Shown: positions 17,921 to 27,014 of the stretch, one piece after another
Position numbering within the stretch: position 1 is the first letter of the stretch
How the letters are laid out: the number at the start of each line of letters is the position of its first letter
Virus record (IMG/VR): IMGVR_UViG_3300020469_005555
Span: 1 to 61,117 of that record
Source of the DNA: a virus
Reading direction: 5' to 3' (one strand)
DNA length: 61,117 nucleotides
Program-made: the position numbers and the translations under genes
Notes under the pieces: model-generated
Told to the model about the DNA's origin: nothing
Databases searched by the model: none
What the model saw: only the letters and a program-made list of their open reading frames with translations

Positions 17921-19404
17921 CTTGTTTTCCGTAAAATAAAGTCAGGAATTTTTATATTACCCATTCCCATTGAATGTTCATATTTTATACCGGGACGAGC
18001 AGGATTAAACTTTATTTTAAGCTTTTCTCTAACTTCTTCTTCTAATTCGTTTCTAGCTTGAACAATTTCTTGGGGTTTTAAGTGGTCTGTCCACACATAA
18101 GAAATGTAACCACCGTTCGGATCACCTTTATAGTAGTCTAGTTCTGTAAGATAATCAATGTTTGATTGGTAAAGTTTATCCCCCGTAAGGTCTGATGTGT
18201 ATACATAATAGTCATCCTTTTTAATTGCATCGTCAAAATACGGTGATCCCGGGTATGTTGTTATAATTGTGCAATCAAATTCTTCAGGTTCAACTTCCAA
18301 CAACCACTTTTTTGTATTCTCTATTGATTCAATGCTTTCTCCAGCGTGTCCGATTGACATTAACGCTTTGACCTTAAGGTTGTGCCTTTTTGCAATTTCC
18401 ACTGCGCGAGTGTTATCTTCACGCTTAGCCATTTTTTTAATATTTCTGAGTATTCTTTCATCGCCAGATTCAAAACCGGTTAATAACCATCTAAATCCTG
18501 CCCTATACATTGCAGCCGCCTGGTCGTCTTTAAACAACTCTGCCTTCACAAAACCACGAAGTCTAAATTCCTCACCAAGTTCCATTTGTAGATCTGTTAT
18601 TTTATTCAACAGCTCTATTAAATTTTTGTTCACATTAAGTTCATCATCATAAAACATAAACCCTGTATATCCGTAAGAATGATAAAGATGTCTCATTTCT
18701 TCTACAATTGAGTCTGAACTTCTTTGTCTAATTTTCCTGAGAAACGGTGAGTTTCTTCCTGAACAAAATGAACACTTAAATGGGCAACCAAGTTGTGCGA
18801 TTAAGCTTGTTGCTTTTTTACCTGCAATGTTGTATTTGTATGAGTCAACATCAACCAAGTGACGTGCCGGCAATGGCAATTCTGAAAACTGTTGATTTGT
18901 TAAAAAGAAAGGAGACTTACGATCATCTGCATCAATCACACCCTTGTCTATTTTTAATGCTTCAAATATTGTATACTCACCGTCACCACACACTAGGACG
19001 TCAAATATATTAGATAAATTAGTGATATCAATCGTCGCCCTGTCACTTTTATCTAAGCCTTTTTTAATTTCTCTTTTGCTTGCTGTATTCATTAGTGTTA
19101 CATGAGGCCCACCTAATATTATTTTACAATCGACAGTGTTTTCTCTTATCACTTTTGCAATACTTACAGAAAAAGGAACTTGGGGTGTTGAAGCTGTTAG
19201 CCCAAAGTCCTTAATGTGTGTATTTTCCTTACAATAGTCTTCAACGACTTTTAAATAATTGTCAACGCCACTTAGGTCTAAAAAATCAATCTTAAAACCT
19301 CTACTTTCTAAAGAAGAGGCGACCCTAAGTATGCCAATGTGCATAAATACTCTTTCATCAAGTAAAAACGGAGATGGAGGTGTTATTAAACATATAGTGT
19401 TCAT
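17917..19404 (-). CDS. B12-binding-domain radical SAM enzyme (class B type)
   Basis: 495 aa. The N-terminal half has a cobalamin-binding-like fold (HIGILRVASSLESRGFKIDF, GGPHVTL, CGDGEYTIFEAL). The radical SAM core follows with QLGCPFKCSFCSG (CxxxCxxC), then LTGFESGDERIL. The C-terminal part contains a TYPGSPYFD motif. Members of this group methylate unreactive carbons, rearrange rings or act on lipids and antibiotics. In a sugar island it may methylate or epimerise a sugar, or modify a lipid carrier. It starts four bases inside the preceding gene, so it is part of the long operon. Confidence 0.85.
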   Translation of the reverse strand: MNTICLITPPSPFLLDERVFMHIGILRVASSLESRGFKIDFLDLSGVDNYLKVVEDYCKENTHIKDFGLTASTPQVPFSVSIAKVIRENTVDCKIILGGPHVTLMNTASKREIKKGLDKSDRATIDITNLSNIFDVLVCGDGEYTIFEALKIDKGVIDADDRKSPFFLTNQQFSELPLPARHLVDVDSYKYNIAGKKATSLIAQLGCPFKCSFCSGRNSPFLRKIRQRSSDSIVEEMRHLYHSYGYTGFMFYDDELNVNKNLIELLNKITDLQMELGEEFRLRGFVKAELFKDDQAAAMYRAGFRWLLTGFESGDERILRNIKKMAKREDNTRAVEIAKRHNLKVKALMSIGHAGESIESIENTKKWLLEVEPEEFDCTIITTYPGSPYFDDAIKKDDYYVYTSDLTGDKLYQSNIDYLTELDYYKGDPNGGYISYVWTDHLKPQEIVQARNELEEEVREKLKIKFNPARPGIKYEHSMGMGNIKIPDFILRKTS

Positions 19405-20312
19405 TTTTTTATACCCGAAAATTCTAGTAACTCTTTATAAATATTACAAGTGTTACTTATATGAAAGTTTTTAGAAAGTTCAAATGACAAATTCGAAAGA
19501 TGAGAATACAAACTTTTATCATTTTTTAGTATCTTTATCTTATCTAACATTGCATATTTTGACCCGCAGACGCACCACAGCAATTCTGTATAGTTGTGTG
19601 CTGTTATTGCGTCAATATAAGATTCATAAGGAGAGAAAAGTGCTGGAATTCCGTACGAAAACATATTTAAAAGTTTTGCGCTTGGCTTTGTAATTGTATA
19701 CGTGCCACCAATTCTTTCTTTTTCATGCGTGAAGCTAATGCAACCTAAATCTATTTTTAAAGTTGATTCTTCGTTAGAATTAATAGTTGGTTGCCGGTGG
19801 TACCATTGTAAATTATTTTGGTGACAAAAATCAATAAATGAATTATCATCAGTAAAAGTATCAGCCACTCCTAAATAACCGATCGTCTCAGGTGATACTG
19901 GTAGATCTTTTCTTTTTTGCCCTACAAAGTCTTTATCAAAATTTGTTAAAATATGTGGTATTTTAAACATAGGTTTATTGAAATTATGAATGTTTTTAAT
20001 AATGTGACGAGATGAGTCAGTGTTTACAATTAAAGCGTCTAAGTTATCACGATGTTGCATCCAATGTTTTTTTGAATCAACAACATCTAGTATTACTTTG
20101 GCACCGTTTTGTTTAACTGCTTTTGATTGGCCTAATCGGTCGTATTTAACAAAAACAACTGTATCACCGGCACTTACACTGTTTGGGTTAAAATTGTTTG
20201 CAACACAATACTTTGCATTTATTTTTTCATTTTGCATGCCCATTGCAGGGAGAATACCCCTTATGTAAGCATTTCCTGCTGTTAAATTGTCAATAACAAA
20301 AACTATACTCAT
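19401..20312 (-). CDS. GT-B-like glycosyltransferase
   Basis: 303 aa. No complete GT4 signature, but the C-terminal KPSAKLLNMFSYGIPALFSP matches the donor-binding helix and following loop of GT-B enzymes. The N-terminal FVIDNLTAGNAYIRG and VILDVVDSKKHW read like a Rossmann domain. Gene boundaries are secure because it overlaps the B12 radical SAM gene. Donor and acceptor unknown. Confidence 0.6.
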   Translation of the reverse strand: MSIVFVIDNLTAGNAYIRGILPAMGMQNEKINAKYCVANNFNPNSVSAGDTVVFVKYDRLGQSKAVKQNGAKVILDVVDSKKHWMQHRDNLDALIVNTDSSRHIIKNIHNFNKPMFKIPHILTNFDKDFVGQKRKDLPVSPETIGYLGVADTFTDDNSFIDFCHQNNLQWYHRQPTINSNEESTLKIDLGCISFTHEKERIGGTYTITKPSAKLLNMFSYGIPALFSPYESYIDAITAHNYTELLWCVCGSKYAMLDKIKILKNDKSLYSHLSNLSFELSKNFHISNTCNIYKELLEFSGIKK

Positions 20313-20319
20313 TTCTTTC

Positions 20320-21411
20320 CTACAATAATTTCTTTGACTTACTAAGCGCCGATCCTATTACTTGATGCATGTCATAGTACTTATACTCTGCTAATCTACC
20401 GCCAAAAAGCACATTTTTACATTTATTCTTTGCAATTGATCTGTAATCCTTGTATAAGCTATTATTTTTATCATTGTTCACTGGATAAAGAGGTATCTTC
20501 GATCTATCCCAAACATCTGGGTACTCAAATGTCACCACTGTGTCTTCGCATTTTTTAAACTCAAAATGTTTGTGCTCGATTGTCCTAGTATATTTAACAC
20601 TCGCTTCAGTGTGATTGATTGCAGCGTTACCTTGATAGTCTCCTTTCATTATTCTGTGATCAAAATTAATTGTGCGGTATTCAAGTATTCCCAAATCATA
20701 ACCAAAGTATTCATCGATCTTGCCTGTAAAAACTATTTTATCAGCTAGCTTTTCTAGTGAATTTTTGTTTTCAAAAAAGTCAACATTTAATTGTATCTCG
20801 ATTCCGTCTAAAATTCTTTCAAACATCTTCGTATAACCACCCACAGGGATCCCCTGATAACGATCGTTGAAATAGTTGTCATCATATGTTAATCTAATAG
20901 GTAGTCGCTTAATGATGAATGCAGGTAAATCCTTGGGATCCCTGTTCCACTGTTTTATTGTGTATCCTTTTATAAAAGTTTCATATACTTCATGACCAAC
21001 CTGTGTCAATATCCATTCTTCTAAATTTTGTGGATTTTCAATTTTTACTCTGACTTCTTCAAGCTTTTTCTCTGCTTCTTGGGGAGTAATAACACCCCAA
21101 AGTTGGTGAAAAGTCATCATGTTGATTGGGAAGGAATAAATACTATTTTTATTCTTTACTTTTGCACGGTATGTGAAGTGATTAAAATCTGTGAATCTAT
21201 TTGCATATTCCCAAATTTGTTTATTGTTTGTATGAAACACATGAGGACCATACTTGTGTACTTCAATATCTTTAATTTTTTCTGTGTAGCAATTTCCTGC
21301 TATGTGATTTCTTTTATCAATTACTAGCACCTTTTTGCCTGCATCTTTTGCTTGTCTAGCAAAAACTGAACCAAACATTCCCGCGCCGATAACTAAGTAA
21401 TCATATTTCAT
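20320..21411 (-). CDS. glf: UDP-galactopyranose mutase
   Basis: 363 aa, normal length. It interconverts UDP-galactopyranose and UDP-galactofuranose using FADH2. Signatures: YLVIGAGMFGSVFA (FAD binding), IDKRNHIAGNCYTE, KYGPHVFHTNN, FIKGYTIKQWNRDP, and the C-terminal LFGGRLAEYKYYDMHQVIGSAL. All the active-site segments are present. Galactofuranose is a typical component of bacterial O-antigens and some mycobacterial walls, so the phage probably builds or remodels a surface polysaccharide. It starts right before an unknown gene (21412) with no spacing. Confidence 0.95.
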   Translation of the reverse strand: MKYDYLVIGAGMFGSVFARQAKDAGKKVLVIDKRNHIAGNCYTEKIKDIEVHKYGPHVFHTNNKQIWEYANRFTDFNHFTYRAKVKNKNSIYSFPINMMTFHQLWGVITPQEAEKKLEEVRVKIENPQNLEEWILTQVGHEVYETFIKGYTIKQWNRDPKDLPAFIIKRLPIRLTYDDNYFNDRYQGIPVGGYTKMFERILDGIEIQLNVDFFENKNSLEKLADKIVFTGKIDEYFGYDLGILEYRTINFDHRIMKGDYQGNAAINHTEASVKYTRTIEHKHFEFKKCEDTVVTFEYPDVWDRSKIPLYPVNNDKNNSLYKDYRSIAKNKCKNVLFGGRLAEYKYYDMHQVIGSALSKSKKLL

Positions 21412-21924
21412 TTAAACCTCTATAGAATTTATTTTGCATTTTTTTTTAATAAAGTCGTTTGCTTGCATTGAGACTGTGCCTTTTTCAAACGAGTGAATTA
21501 TTATCCAGCTAGATACAATCGTGATTTCACCCGGAACATTTTTAATTCCCAACATTTCCGCTAGTGGGTTTTTTTCTACTATTTTAACACCGTTTAATAA
21601 AACCTTATATTTTTCTCTTGTCGATTTTTTAAATTTTATAATTTCTTCCCTATTGCTATAAAGAATAGATATTACAAGCATCTCCGTACCAAACTTTTCA
21701 ATTATTTTTCCTTTTTTAATAATTCTTGCATCTTTCTTGCTTGATCGATCTTGAATACTATAGAAATCAGAAAAATAATTGTGCCAATTTTTATCATTAA
21801 GTACAGCTGTGTACGCTTCTTTAATAACAAATTTTTGTTTAATTTCATTCAATAAATTTTCCCACAATGATTTTGCAGGTGAAAACAAGGTCATTATTAC
21901 AAAATCTTCACCCATGTTAATCAC
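21412..21924 (-). CDS. Unknown protein within glycan island
   Basis: 170 aa, no motif recognised. It has a long helical N-terminus (SLWENLLNEIKQKFVIK), a basic middle and a beta-rich C-terminal half. The frame begins with GTG overlapping the upstream radical SAM stop by four bases; an ATG three codons on is possible. Its neighbours, glf and a radical SAM/SPASM protein, suggest a role in the same sugar process, perhaps as a small substrate or carrier protein, but nothing in the sequence shows it. Confidence 0.5.
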   Translation of the reverse strand: MINMGEDFVIMTLFSPAKSLWENLLNEIKQKFVIKEAYTAVLNDKNWHNYFSDFYSIQDRSSKKDARIIKKGKIIEKFGTEMLVISILYSNREEIIKFKKSTREKYKVLLNGVKIVEKNPLAEMLGIKNVPGEITIVSSWIIIHSFEKGTVSMQANDFIKKKCKINSIEV

Positions 21925-22976
21925 AAAAAATTAGGGTGAGTTTTGCTCTTTATCTTATCAAGAAACTCATTTAAATTATCACCTACACATAAGTGAGGAC
22001 ATTTTTGCACATCTAGATTAGCTAAAATTTTCTTACGAGTTTTACCATTCCATATCTCGTCAAATTTTTTAAACTTAATATTTCCAATCCAACCCTCCTT
22101 GTTACCCGTTAATGAACAACAAATGTACACGTCTCCGGTTGCGGTTATCGTGGTAGATTTAAAAGACTGTGCGTGACAGACATTGTAAGATCTACAAGTC
22201 CCTTTACCACTCAGAATTTTTTCATATTTTCCTTCATCAATTATTACTTTAAATTTATCTGTTTCATAAGACTTCGCTTTTTTAAATAATTCATTAAGTT
22301 CTTTAGCGTCTACTGACTTGTAATCGTAAAGAAAACCGAAACTTGGTCGGAGCTGAGCGTAATCTATTTTAGAGTTTTTGCAGACTTCAATGAACTTATG
22401 AATATTTCGATCCATTTCGGGATATTGGTTTGTTATATAACCGGCACCTAAGGTTGTCTTTAGTTTAAACATCCTCTTGATCCCAGACAACATTTTTAAA
22501 TTTTTAATAGTTCTATCAAAATTAGCTGTTTTTCCATGAGACTTCTTGTGCGTTTCTTTATCATATGCATCCAAGGATATTCTAATCCAGGTGAACATAG
22601 GTAACAACTTTGTCATATTCCACTTGTGAAACATCGAACCGTTGCAAATCAACCCAATCTCAAAACCTTTGGCGTGAGTTAGTTCTATGATTTTATCAAA
22701 TTGTTTGTGTGTAGTTGGTTCACCACCACCGGTATAGTTTATACCTTTAACGCCGCACCTTTTGAGTCCGTCGAGTAAGTCTTCAAATAAATCAAAATTT
22801 AGACTATTATTATCATTATGGATTAATTCATAATCAATACAACCAGGACAATCATGATTGCAGACGTTTGTTAGATCTATTTTTACAGTTACTGGACCAG
22901 ATGTATCAGCATTATTATACCACTCTGTATATTTTTTAGGATGATTTAAAACCTTGTTTGAATTTAAAAAGCTCAT
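21921..22976 (-). CDS. Radical SAM enzyme with SPASM-type C-terminus
   Basis: 351 aa. VCNHDCPGCIDYE gives CxxxCxxC, YTGGGEPTTHKQ the SAM-amino-group motif, and LICNGSMFHKW and IRISLDAYDKE the later strands. The C-terminal section has CRSYNVCHAQSFKSTTI, VYICCSLTG and CPHLCVGD for auxiliary clusters, plus the FDEIWNG signature of SPASM proteins. A second such enzyme occurs at 11777-12595. Likely a sugar or peptide modification in the glycan pathway. Confidence 0.85.
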   Translation of the reverse strand: MSFLNSNKVLNHPKKYTEWYNNADTSGPVTVKIDLTNVCNHDCPGCIDYELIHNDNNSLNFDLFEDLLDGLKRCGVKGINYTGGGEPTTHKQFDKIIELTHAKGFEIGLICNGSMFHKWNMTKLLPMFTWIRISLDAYDKETHKKSHGKTANFDRTIKNLKMLSGIKRMFKLKTTLGAGYITNQYPEMDRNIHKFIEVCKNSKIDYAQLRPSFGFLYDYKSVDAKELNELFKKAKSYETDKFKVIIDEGKYEKILSGKGTCRSYNVCHAQSFKSTTITATGDVYICCSLTGNKEGWIGNIKFKKFDEIWNGKTRKKILANLDVQKCPHLCVGDNLNEFLDKIKSKTHPNFL

Positions 22977-23038
22977 ATTTACCTGTCTATGCTAATAATA
23001 CAAAAGAAAAACTTGATGTTTAGGTTGAGAACTGTAGA

Positions 23039-23983
23039 CTAATCTAAGTATCTATTTAAATATTTACAGATCGCTTCTGGTGTCCAATAAAGCTTATAAT
23101 ATTCTTCGCACTGCTGTTGATATTTAGGATAATTTTGTACAATTTCAGATAAATCGTTTTCCCAGTTGACACTATTAAAGTCTATTTCAGGAATATGCTT
23201 TTTCCAGCTGTGTGCATTGTCATATGAATTTTTTCTCATTACGATGCAGTTACCTAGATAACTTTGATCAACCATTCTTGATGTGTATTCACCAATTCCT
23301 GGTGGATTAATGATTACTTTGCACTCAAAACTATGTTTTATATAATCTTCATATGAGCATGAAGTGTGTAAAACTTTTAAATTAGATTTTCTTAATTTGC
23401 TAATTAAATTTTGTCTCGAGTTGTTATCATAATAACCAGTATTTTTACTTCTTCCAGGTATGTTAAATGTATCATGGTCTGTATGTGAAATGTCAGGCAA
23501 AACTGAACTGGCTTTAGGGTAATGGTATTTTTTATCGCTAAAGAAAACACCTACATCATATTTTTTCTCAATGGAATCATACTTCTCTTTAATTTGCTTC
23601 TTTTTTTCGTATACGTAATTGTAGAAGTTACTATTAAAAGACCATTTAAAAAAGGGGACAACAAACCCATTGTTTCTTTGAGCATAATCTACAATATTTT
23701 TCGACCATTTATTAGAATATGCTGATTTTAAATAAACAAATGGTTTTCCTTGTGAATGTTCGACAACGTTTCTAACCCTTCCACAGTATTCAAAAATCTC
23801 AAGGTCATCATTTACTCCGTCAGAAGTATCAATGTAAACATTTTTTTCATTACCAACAAATGTTGCTGTTTTTAAAATTATTTCTGAACCTGTATATTTG
23901 ATCCGATCGTCATTTAGTAAATTTTTATGATAAAATTTGAACCTTTCAGGGTTGTAATAGCTTAAATATGTTTTTGATTTCAT
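23039..23983 (-). CDS. Putative glycosyltransferase (exostosin/GT-B-like)
   Basis: 314 aa. The C-terminal stretch VIINPPGIGEYTSRMVDQS, then LGNCIVMRKNSYDNAHSW resembles the acceptor/donor loop region of exostosin-like and GT1-like enzymes. The N-terminal YLSYYNPERFKFYHKNL is unusual. The 62-base gap to the next gene is free of other features. A transferase role is inferred mainly from the motif and the surroundings. Confidence 0.5.
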   Translation of the reverse strand: MKSKTYLSYYNPERFKFYHKNLLNDDRIKYTGSEIILKTATFVGNEKNVYIDTSDGVNDDLEIFEYCGRVRNVVEHSQGKPFVYLKSAYSNKWSKNIVDYAQRNNGFVVPFFKWSFNSNFYNYVYEKKKQIKEKYDSIEKKYDVGVFFSDKKYHYPKASSVLPDISHTDHDTFNIPGRSKNTGYYDNNSRQNLISKLRKSNLKVLHTSCSYEDYIKHSFECKVIINPPGIGEYTSRMVDQSYLGNCIVMRKNSYDNAHSWKKHIPEIDFNSVNWENDLSEIVQNYPKYQQQCEEYYKLYWTPEAICKYLNRYLD

Positions 23984-23988
23984 AACTC

Positions 23989-24927
23989 TTACTCTATTTT
24001 TCCCACATGCTTTATTACGTCAAGATACTGTAGTATTTGTTGTTCAAGACTACCATTAAAATTCATTACCTTACTTTTAAGCAAATCAAAGTTATTAATG
24101 CAACTGTTTAGGGCGTTTTCAATATCTTCAGCTCCAGAATATTCGACACCATAATCAAAACAGTACTCATCAATACTTCCACCTCCTGACTTATAGATGA
24201 CAGGAAGACCTGCTGCAAGACCCTCAAGAACGTGATTTGCACCTGCTTCTAACTCAGAAGCAGTTAAATATATGTCAAATTCTGGTAAAGTTTTCGATAG
24301 TTGTTGTACATCAATAGGTTTATTAATGATGATTCCTTCTGAACTAAAACTAGAGTTATACCTCCCTATATAAGTAAACTCAATATCTTTTCTTCCCTTA
24401 ATCATTTTTCCAAATTTTTGATATATGTCAAAACCTTTCTTAGGATTGTCTGACCAATGGTGAGTAACAATTCGTATCTTATTACTGTCAATTATATTGT
24501 TTGTGTTTCTATTTTCATAGAATATTGACATTGGTTTGTTTTGTATTATGACATAATTTTTCTTGGAAAATCCAATTGCTTTTCTTGCCCAATTGCTTGG
24601 AAAAATTAGAAAATCAGAAAAATTAATTGTCTGTGATACGAGTTGTGTTATTTCAACACCACGATGTGTCCCTAAGTCACCAACACGTTGTATTATTTTT
24701 ACTTTTTTGTTTGAATTATTTTTATAGTTTATAAAATCTTGATACCAAACCCCTCTATCATCTGGTTTTGGATCAATACAAAAAATTACATCAATATCAC
24801 TTTCTTTTAAATCATAAGTTAACTGTATATTGTCATCATTAGTAAGATATTTGTCTAACAAGGTTAAAGATTTATTTCCGCCACCCCACGGACCTGATAC
24901 TGGTTTTCTATTTAAGTATACTTTCAT
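23989..24927 (-). CDS. Glycosyltransferase family 4 (GT-B)
   Basis: 312 aa, shorter than usual. VYLNRKPVSGPWGGGNKS is the glycine-rich N-terminal loop and YLTASELEAGANHVLEGLAA with GLPVIYKSGGGSIDE is the GT4 donor signature. The internal HHWSDNPKKGFD is the linker seen before the C-terminal Rossmann domain. It begins after a few bases from the 2OG-Fe oxygenase gene and ends five bases before the next, so all are co-transcribed. Confidence 0.8.
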   Translation of the reverse strand: MKVYLNRKPVSGPWGGGNKSLTLLDKYLTNDDNIQLTYDLKESDIDVIFCIDPKPDDRGVWYQDFINYKNNSNKKVKIIQRVGDLGTHRGVEITQLVSQTINFSDFLIFPSNWARKAIGFSKKNYVIIQNKPMSIFYENRNTNNIIDSNKIRIVTHHWSDNPKKGFDIYQKFGKMIKGRKDIEFTYIGRYNSSFSSEGIIINKPIDVQQLSKTLPEFDIYLTASELEAGANHVLEGLAAGLPVIYKSGGGSIDEYCFDYGVEYSGAEDIENALNSCINNFDLLKSKVMNFNGSLEQQILQYLDVIKHVGKIE

Positions 24928-24930
24928 TGT

Positions 24931-25629
24931 TTACTGTGCTTTAAAAAGATTTTCATACGCTGCCATCGTTCTTAGATGAATATTATTTTTTTCTTTTGAA
25001 ATATTTTTAATTTGTTCTGTTTCTAAAAAATTATAAATTAGTCTTATTGATCGTTTCCCAGGTGCTTCAGGGACAACAGCATGCAAACCATTTGTGTCAA
25101 AAAGTATTGCTTTGCTTTTTTTTGATTTGATTTTTTGAACCTTAAGAATGTTAAACAACTGATTGTCAAAAGCACTTGTGGGGAAAAGTACACGGTTTGA
25201 TCCAAGTAAGTACAAAAGCCTGTCTTCAGCTTCCTCATTAAAAGAAGGATAATATATTATTTTTACTCCGTGAGGTGCTTGACCAATTAAAGTTCCATCA
25301 TTTTTGTAGTATGTATCACGGTGCCAATTCATATAACTTTTGTCGTCCTCTACGATTCTAATCTGGACGTGTGACAGTGCCATATTTCGAAGCGTGTAAG
25401 CTCTTATGACTTCACTAGACTTGTTTTTGATAAGTGCATTAAGAAATACCTCGTCGTAACTTATTACATCTGGTCGTAAATCGTATGTCTTTGCGTATTT
25501 TGTTCTCAACTCAAAGCCGGTTTTTACTTTTCCATTAAATATTTCTAATAAAAGATTATCGAGGTTTTCATCTACAAAATCAATTTCAACAATACCGTTT
25601 TTGTAAAATAATTCATTTTGATTAATCAA
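24931..25629 (-). CDS. 2-oxoglutarate/Fe(II)-dependent oxygenase-like
   Basis: 232 aa. WHRDTYY gives the H-x-D metal pair, and LHAVVPEAPGKRSIRLIYN gives the distal His and the Arg that binds 2-oxoglutarate (spacing of ten residues). The intervening residues are beta-rich, as in a double-stranded beta-helix. Family members hydroxylate sugars, lipids or proteins. Placed next to a methyltransferase and a cupin, it is probably a tailoring enzyme for the glycan. Not related to AlkB by motif. Confidence 0.6.
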   Translation of the reverse strand: MINQNELFYKNGIVEIDFVDENLDNLLLEIFNGKVKTGFELRTKYAKTYDLRPDVISYDEVFLNALIKNKSSEVIRAYTLRNMALSHVQIRIVEDDKSYMNWHRDTYYKNDGTLIGQAPHGVKIIYYPSFNEEAEDRLLYLLGSNRVLFPTSAFDNQLFNILKVQKIKSKKSKAILFDTNGLHAVVPEAPGKRSIRLIYNFLETEQIKNISKEKNNIHLRTMAAYENLFKAQ

Positions 25630-25630
25630 T

Positions 25631-26347
25631 TTATTCCTCTTCTATTTTACTGATAAGTACTTGGCCATAATCTATATCTTCGTCTGTTTTCCCTCTGTCA
25701 TCGAAAAACATTCTTCTATCCATAATAATGACTTCTTTATCGTAACCTTCGATTTCATTTATTGCACGAGAGCATTCGATATCTTTTTGTTGTCTATCAC
25801 CAAAAATATAATCATCAAATAGAACTTTCTTATTAAAGTTACTCTTTGCATATTCCCAGTCACTTTTAACGGCATCATAACGGTGATCACCATCAATATA
25901 GACAAAATCAAACTTTTTATCTGGGTTATCAGTATAGAATTTTTCAGAAGTTGATTTTATAAATTCTATTTTTTGAAACCATTCCTGGGGGAATATTTGT
26001 GCTAATTGTTTTAGAAAATCTTCATTTAAGTTTGGATCAACCGTTGTTATTTTACCGTCAATTCCATGATCACACATTGCTTTTGCCATGCACATTGTTG
26101 CGTATCCACGACCAAAACCAATTTCCAAAACAGAATTAAATTCATTTTTTCTTGTCAAATAGTACATCAGTATGCCTCTTTCGTAGTTAGGTCTAAAAAA
26201 ACAACCGGCTGACTTGTATGACTCCTTATCTGGTGTTCTATTTTTCTTTGCTGTATACTCACCAATTACATCAAAGTCACCCATAACAATGTCTTCAATA
26301 TAAACACCCATTTCTTTTAATTTTTCTTGAATTATAATTTTTCTCAT
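25631..26347 (-). CDS. SAM-dependent methyltransferase (class I)
   Basis: 238 aa. FNSVLEIGFGRGYATM is the SAM-binding glycine-rich motif I, TTVDPNLNEDF motif II-like, and FDFVYIDGDHRYDAVKSDW a motif seen in phage and capsule-locus methyltransferases. The C-terminal LFDDYIFGDR is usual. Its product S-adenosylhomocysteine is what the ahcY gene in this window would remove. Probably methylates a sugar or phosphosugar; the acceptor is unknown. Confidence 0.75.
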   Translation of the reverse strand: MRKIIIQEKLKEMGVYIEDIVMGDFDVIGEYTAKKNRTPDKESYKSAGCFFRPNYERGILMYYLTRKNEFNSVLEIGFGRGYATMCMAKAMCDHGIDGKITTVDPNLNEDFLKQLAQIFPQEWFQKIEFIKSTSEKFYTDNPDKKFDFVYIDGDHRYDAVKSDWEYAKSNFNKKVLFDDYIFGDRQQKDIECSRAINEIEGYDKEVIIMDRRMFFDDRGKTDEDIDYGQVLISKIEEE

Positions 26348-26713
26348 TTAATCTCCTTTCTCTATTCTAATGCTATCACTATCAAAGTGTTGTGTTGAGA
26401 ATTCAAACAACTCAGTGTCTTCTAATGCTTCCATACGATGTCTCAAGCCTCGATAAACATGAAAATTATCGCCAGGACCTAATATAGTTACATTTGCTGA
26501 GTTGATATCATCATCGTCAGAATAATAAACTTTTATTTTTCCCGACTGAATGTAAAAAACTTCGTCTTTTTTAATGTGATAGTGCCAAGAGCATTTTCTA
26601 TCTTTCACAAAGTACAAAAGTTTACCACAATATTCTTTATTGTTCACAATCCATTTTTCAAAGCCCCACCCTTTTGGGACAAACTTAATTTTTTGAGTTG
26701 AAGAAGTCTTCAT
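26348..26713 (-). CDS. Cupin-domain protein
   Basis: 121 aa. SWHYHIKKDEVFYIQSGKI is cupin motif 1 (H-x-H...E) and PGDNFHVYRGLRHRMEAL is motif 2. Small metal-binding cupins act as sugar-phosphate isomerases, dTDP-sugar epimerases or oxygenases, or as binding proteins. I placed the start at the second Met because GGGG precedes it by six bases; a longer frame (26731) overlaps the HAD gene further. It lies between the HAD phosphatase and the methyltransferase. Confidence 0.7.
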   Translation of the reverse strand: MKTSSTQKIKFVPKGWGFEKWIVNNKEYCGKLLYFVKDRKCSWHYHIKKDEVFYIQSGKIKVYYSDDDDINSANVTILGPGDNFHVYRGLRHRMEALEDTELFEFSTQHFDSDSIRIEKGD

Positions 26714-27014
26714 CCTTAACCCCTTTGTCATCTACATAAATGTCACCTGCTGGCTTTCCTAAATGTAATTCATTATATTTTACGCCCCAACTGTCTAATT
26801 GTTTAACTGTGAAATCATAGAACATACTTGTTGCTTTTTCTTTGTCATTTTTAAATCTACCCATACCTCTTGCTGTTTGAAAAATTATATAATGTCCCGC
26901 TAAGTATAGATTATTAATTTTTTTAATTCTTTCAATGATTGGTTTCGCTTCTGAGTAGTCGCCTTCTATCAATGTGCAAATAGTTCCGTCAATGTCAAAC
27001 ACGTAAGTTTTCAT
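26685..27014 (-). CDS. HAD-superfamily phosphatase, small
   Basis: 109 aa. YVFDIDGTICTL is HAD motif I (nucleophile Asp and acid Asp), FQTARGMGRFK contains a Thr of motif II, and LGKPAGDIYVDDKG supplies motif III Lys and motif IV Asp. Its position directly after the heptose kinase gene (overlap 20 bases) suggests the heptose-1,7-bisphosphate phosphatase step (GmhB role), although real GmhB is longer (about 190 aa). Could also act on another capsule precursor. Confidence 0.7.
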   Translation of the reverse strand: MKTYVFDIDGTICTLIEGDYSEAKPIIERIKKINNLYLAGHYIIFQTARGMGRFKNDKEKATSMFYDFTVKQLDSWGVKYNELHLGKPAGDIYVDDKGVKDEDFFNSKN

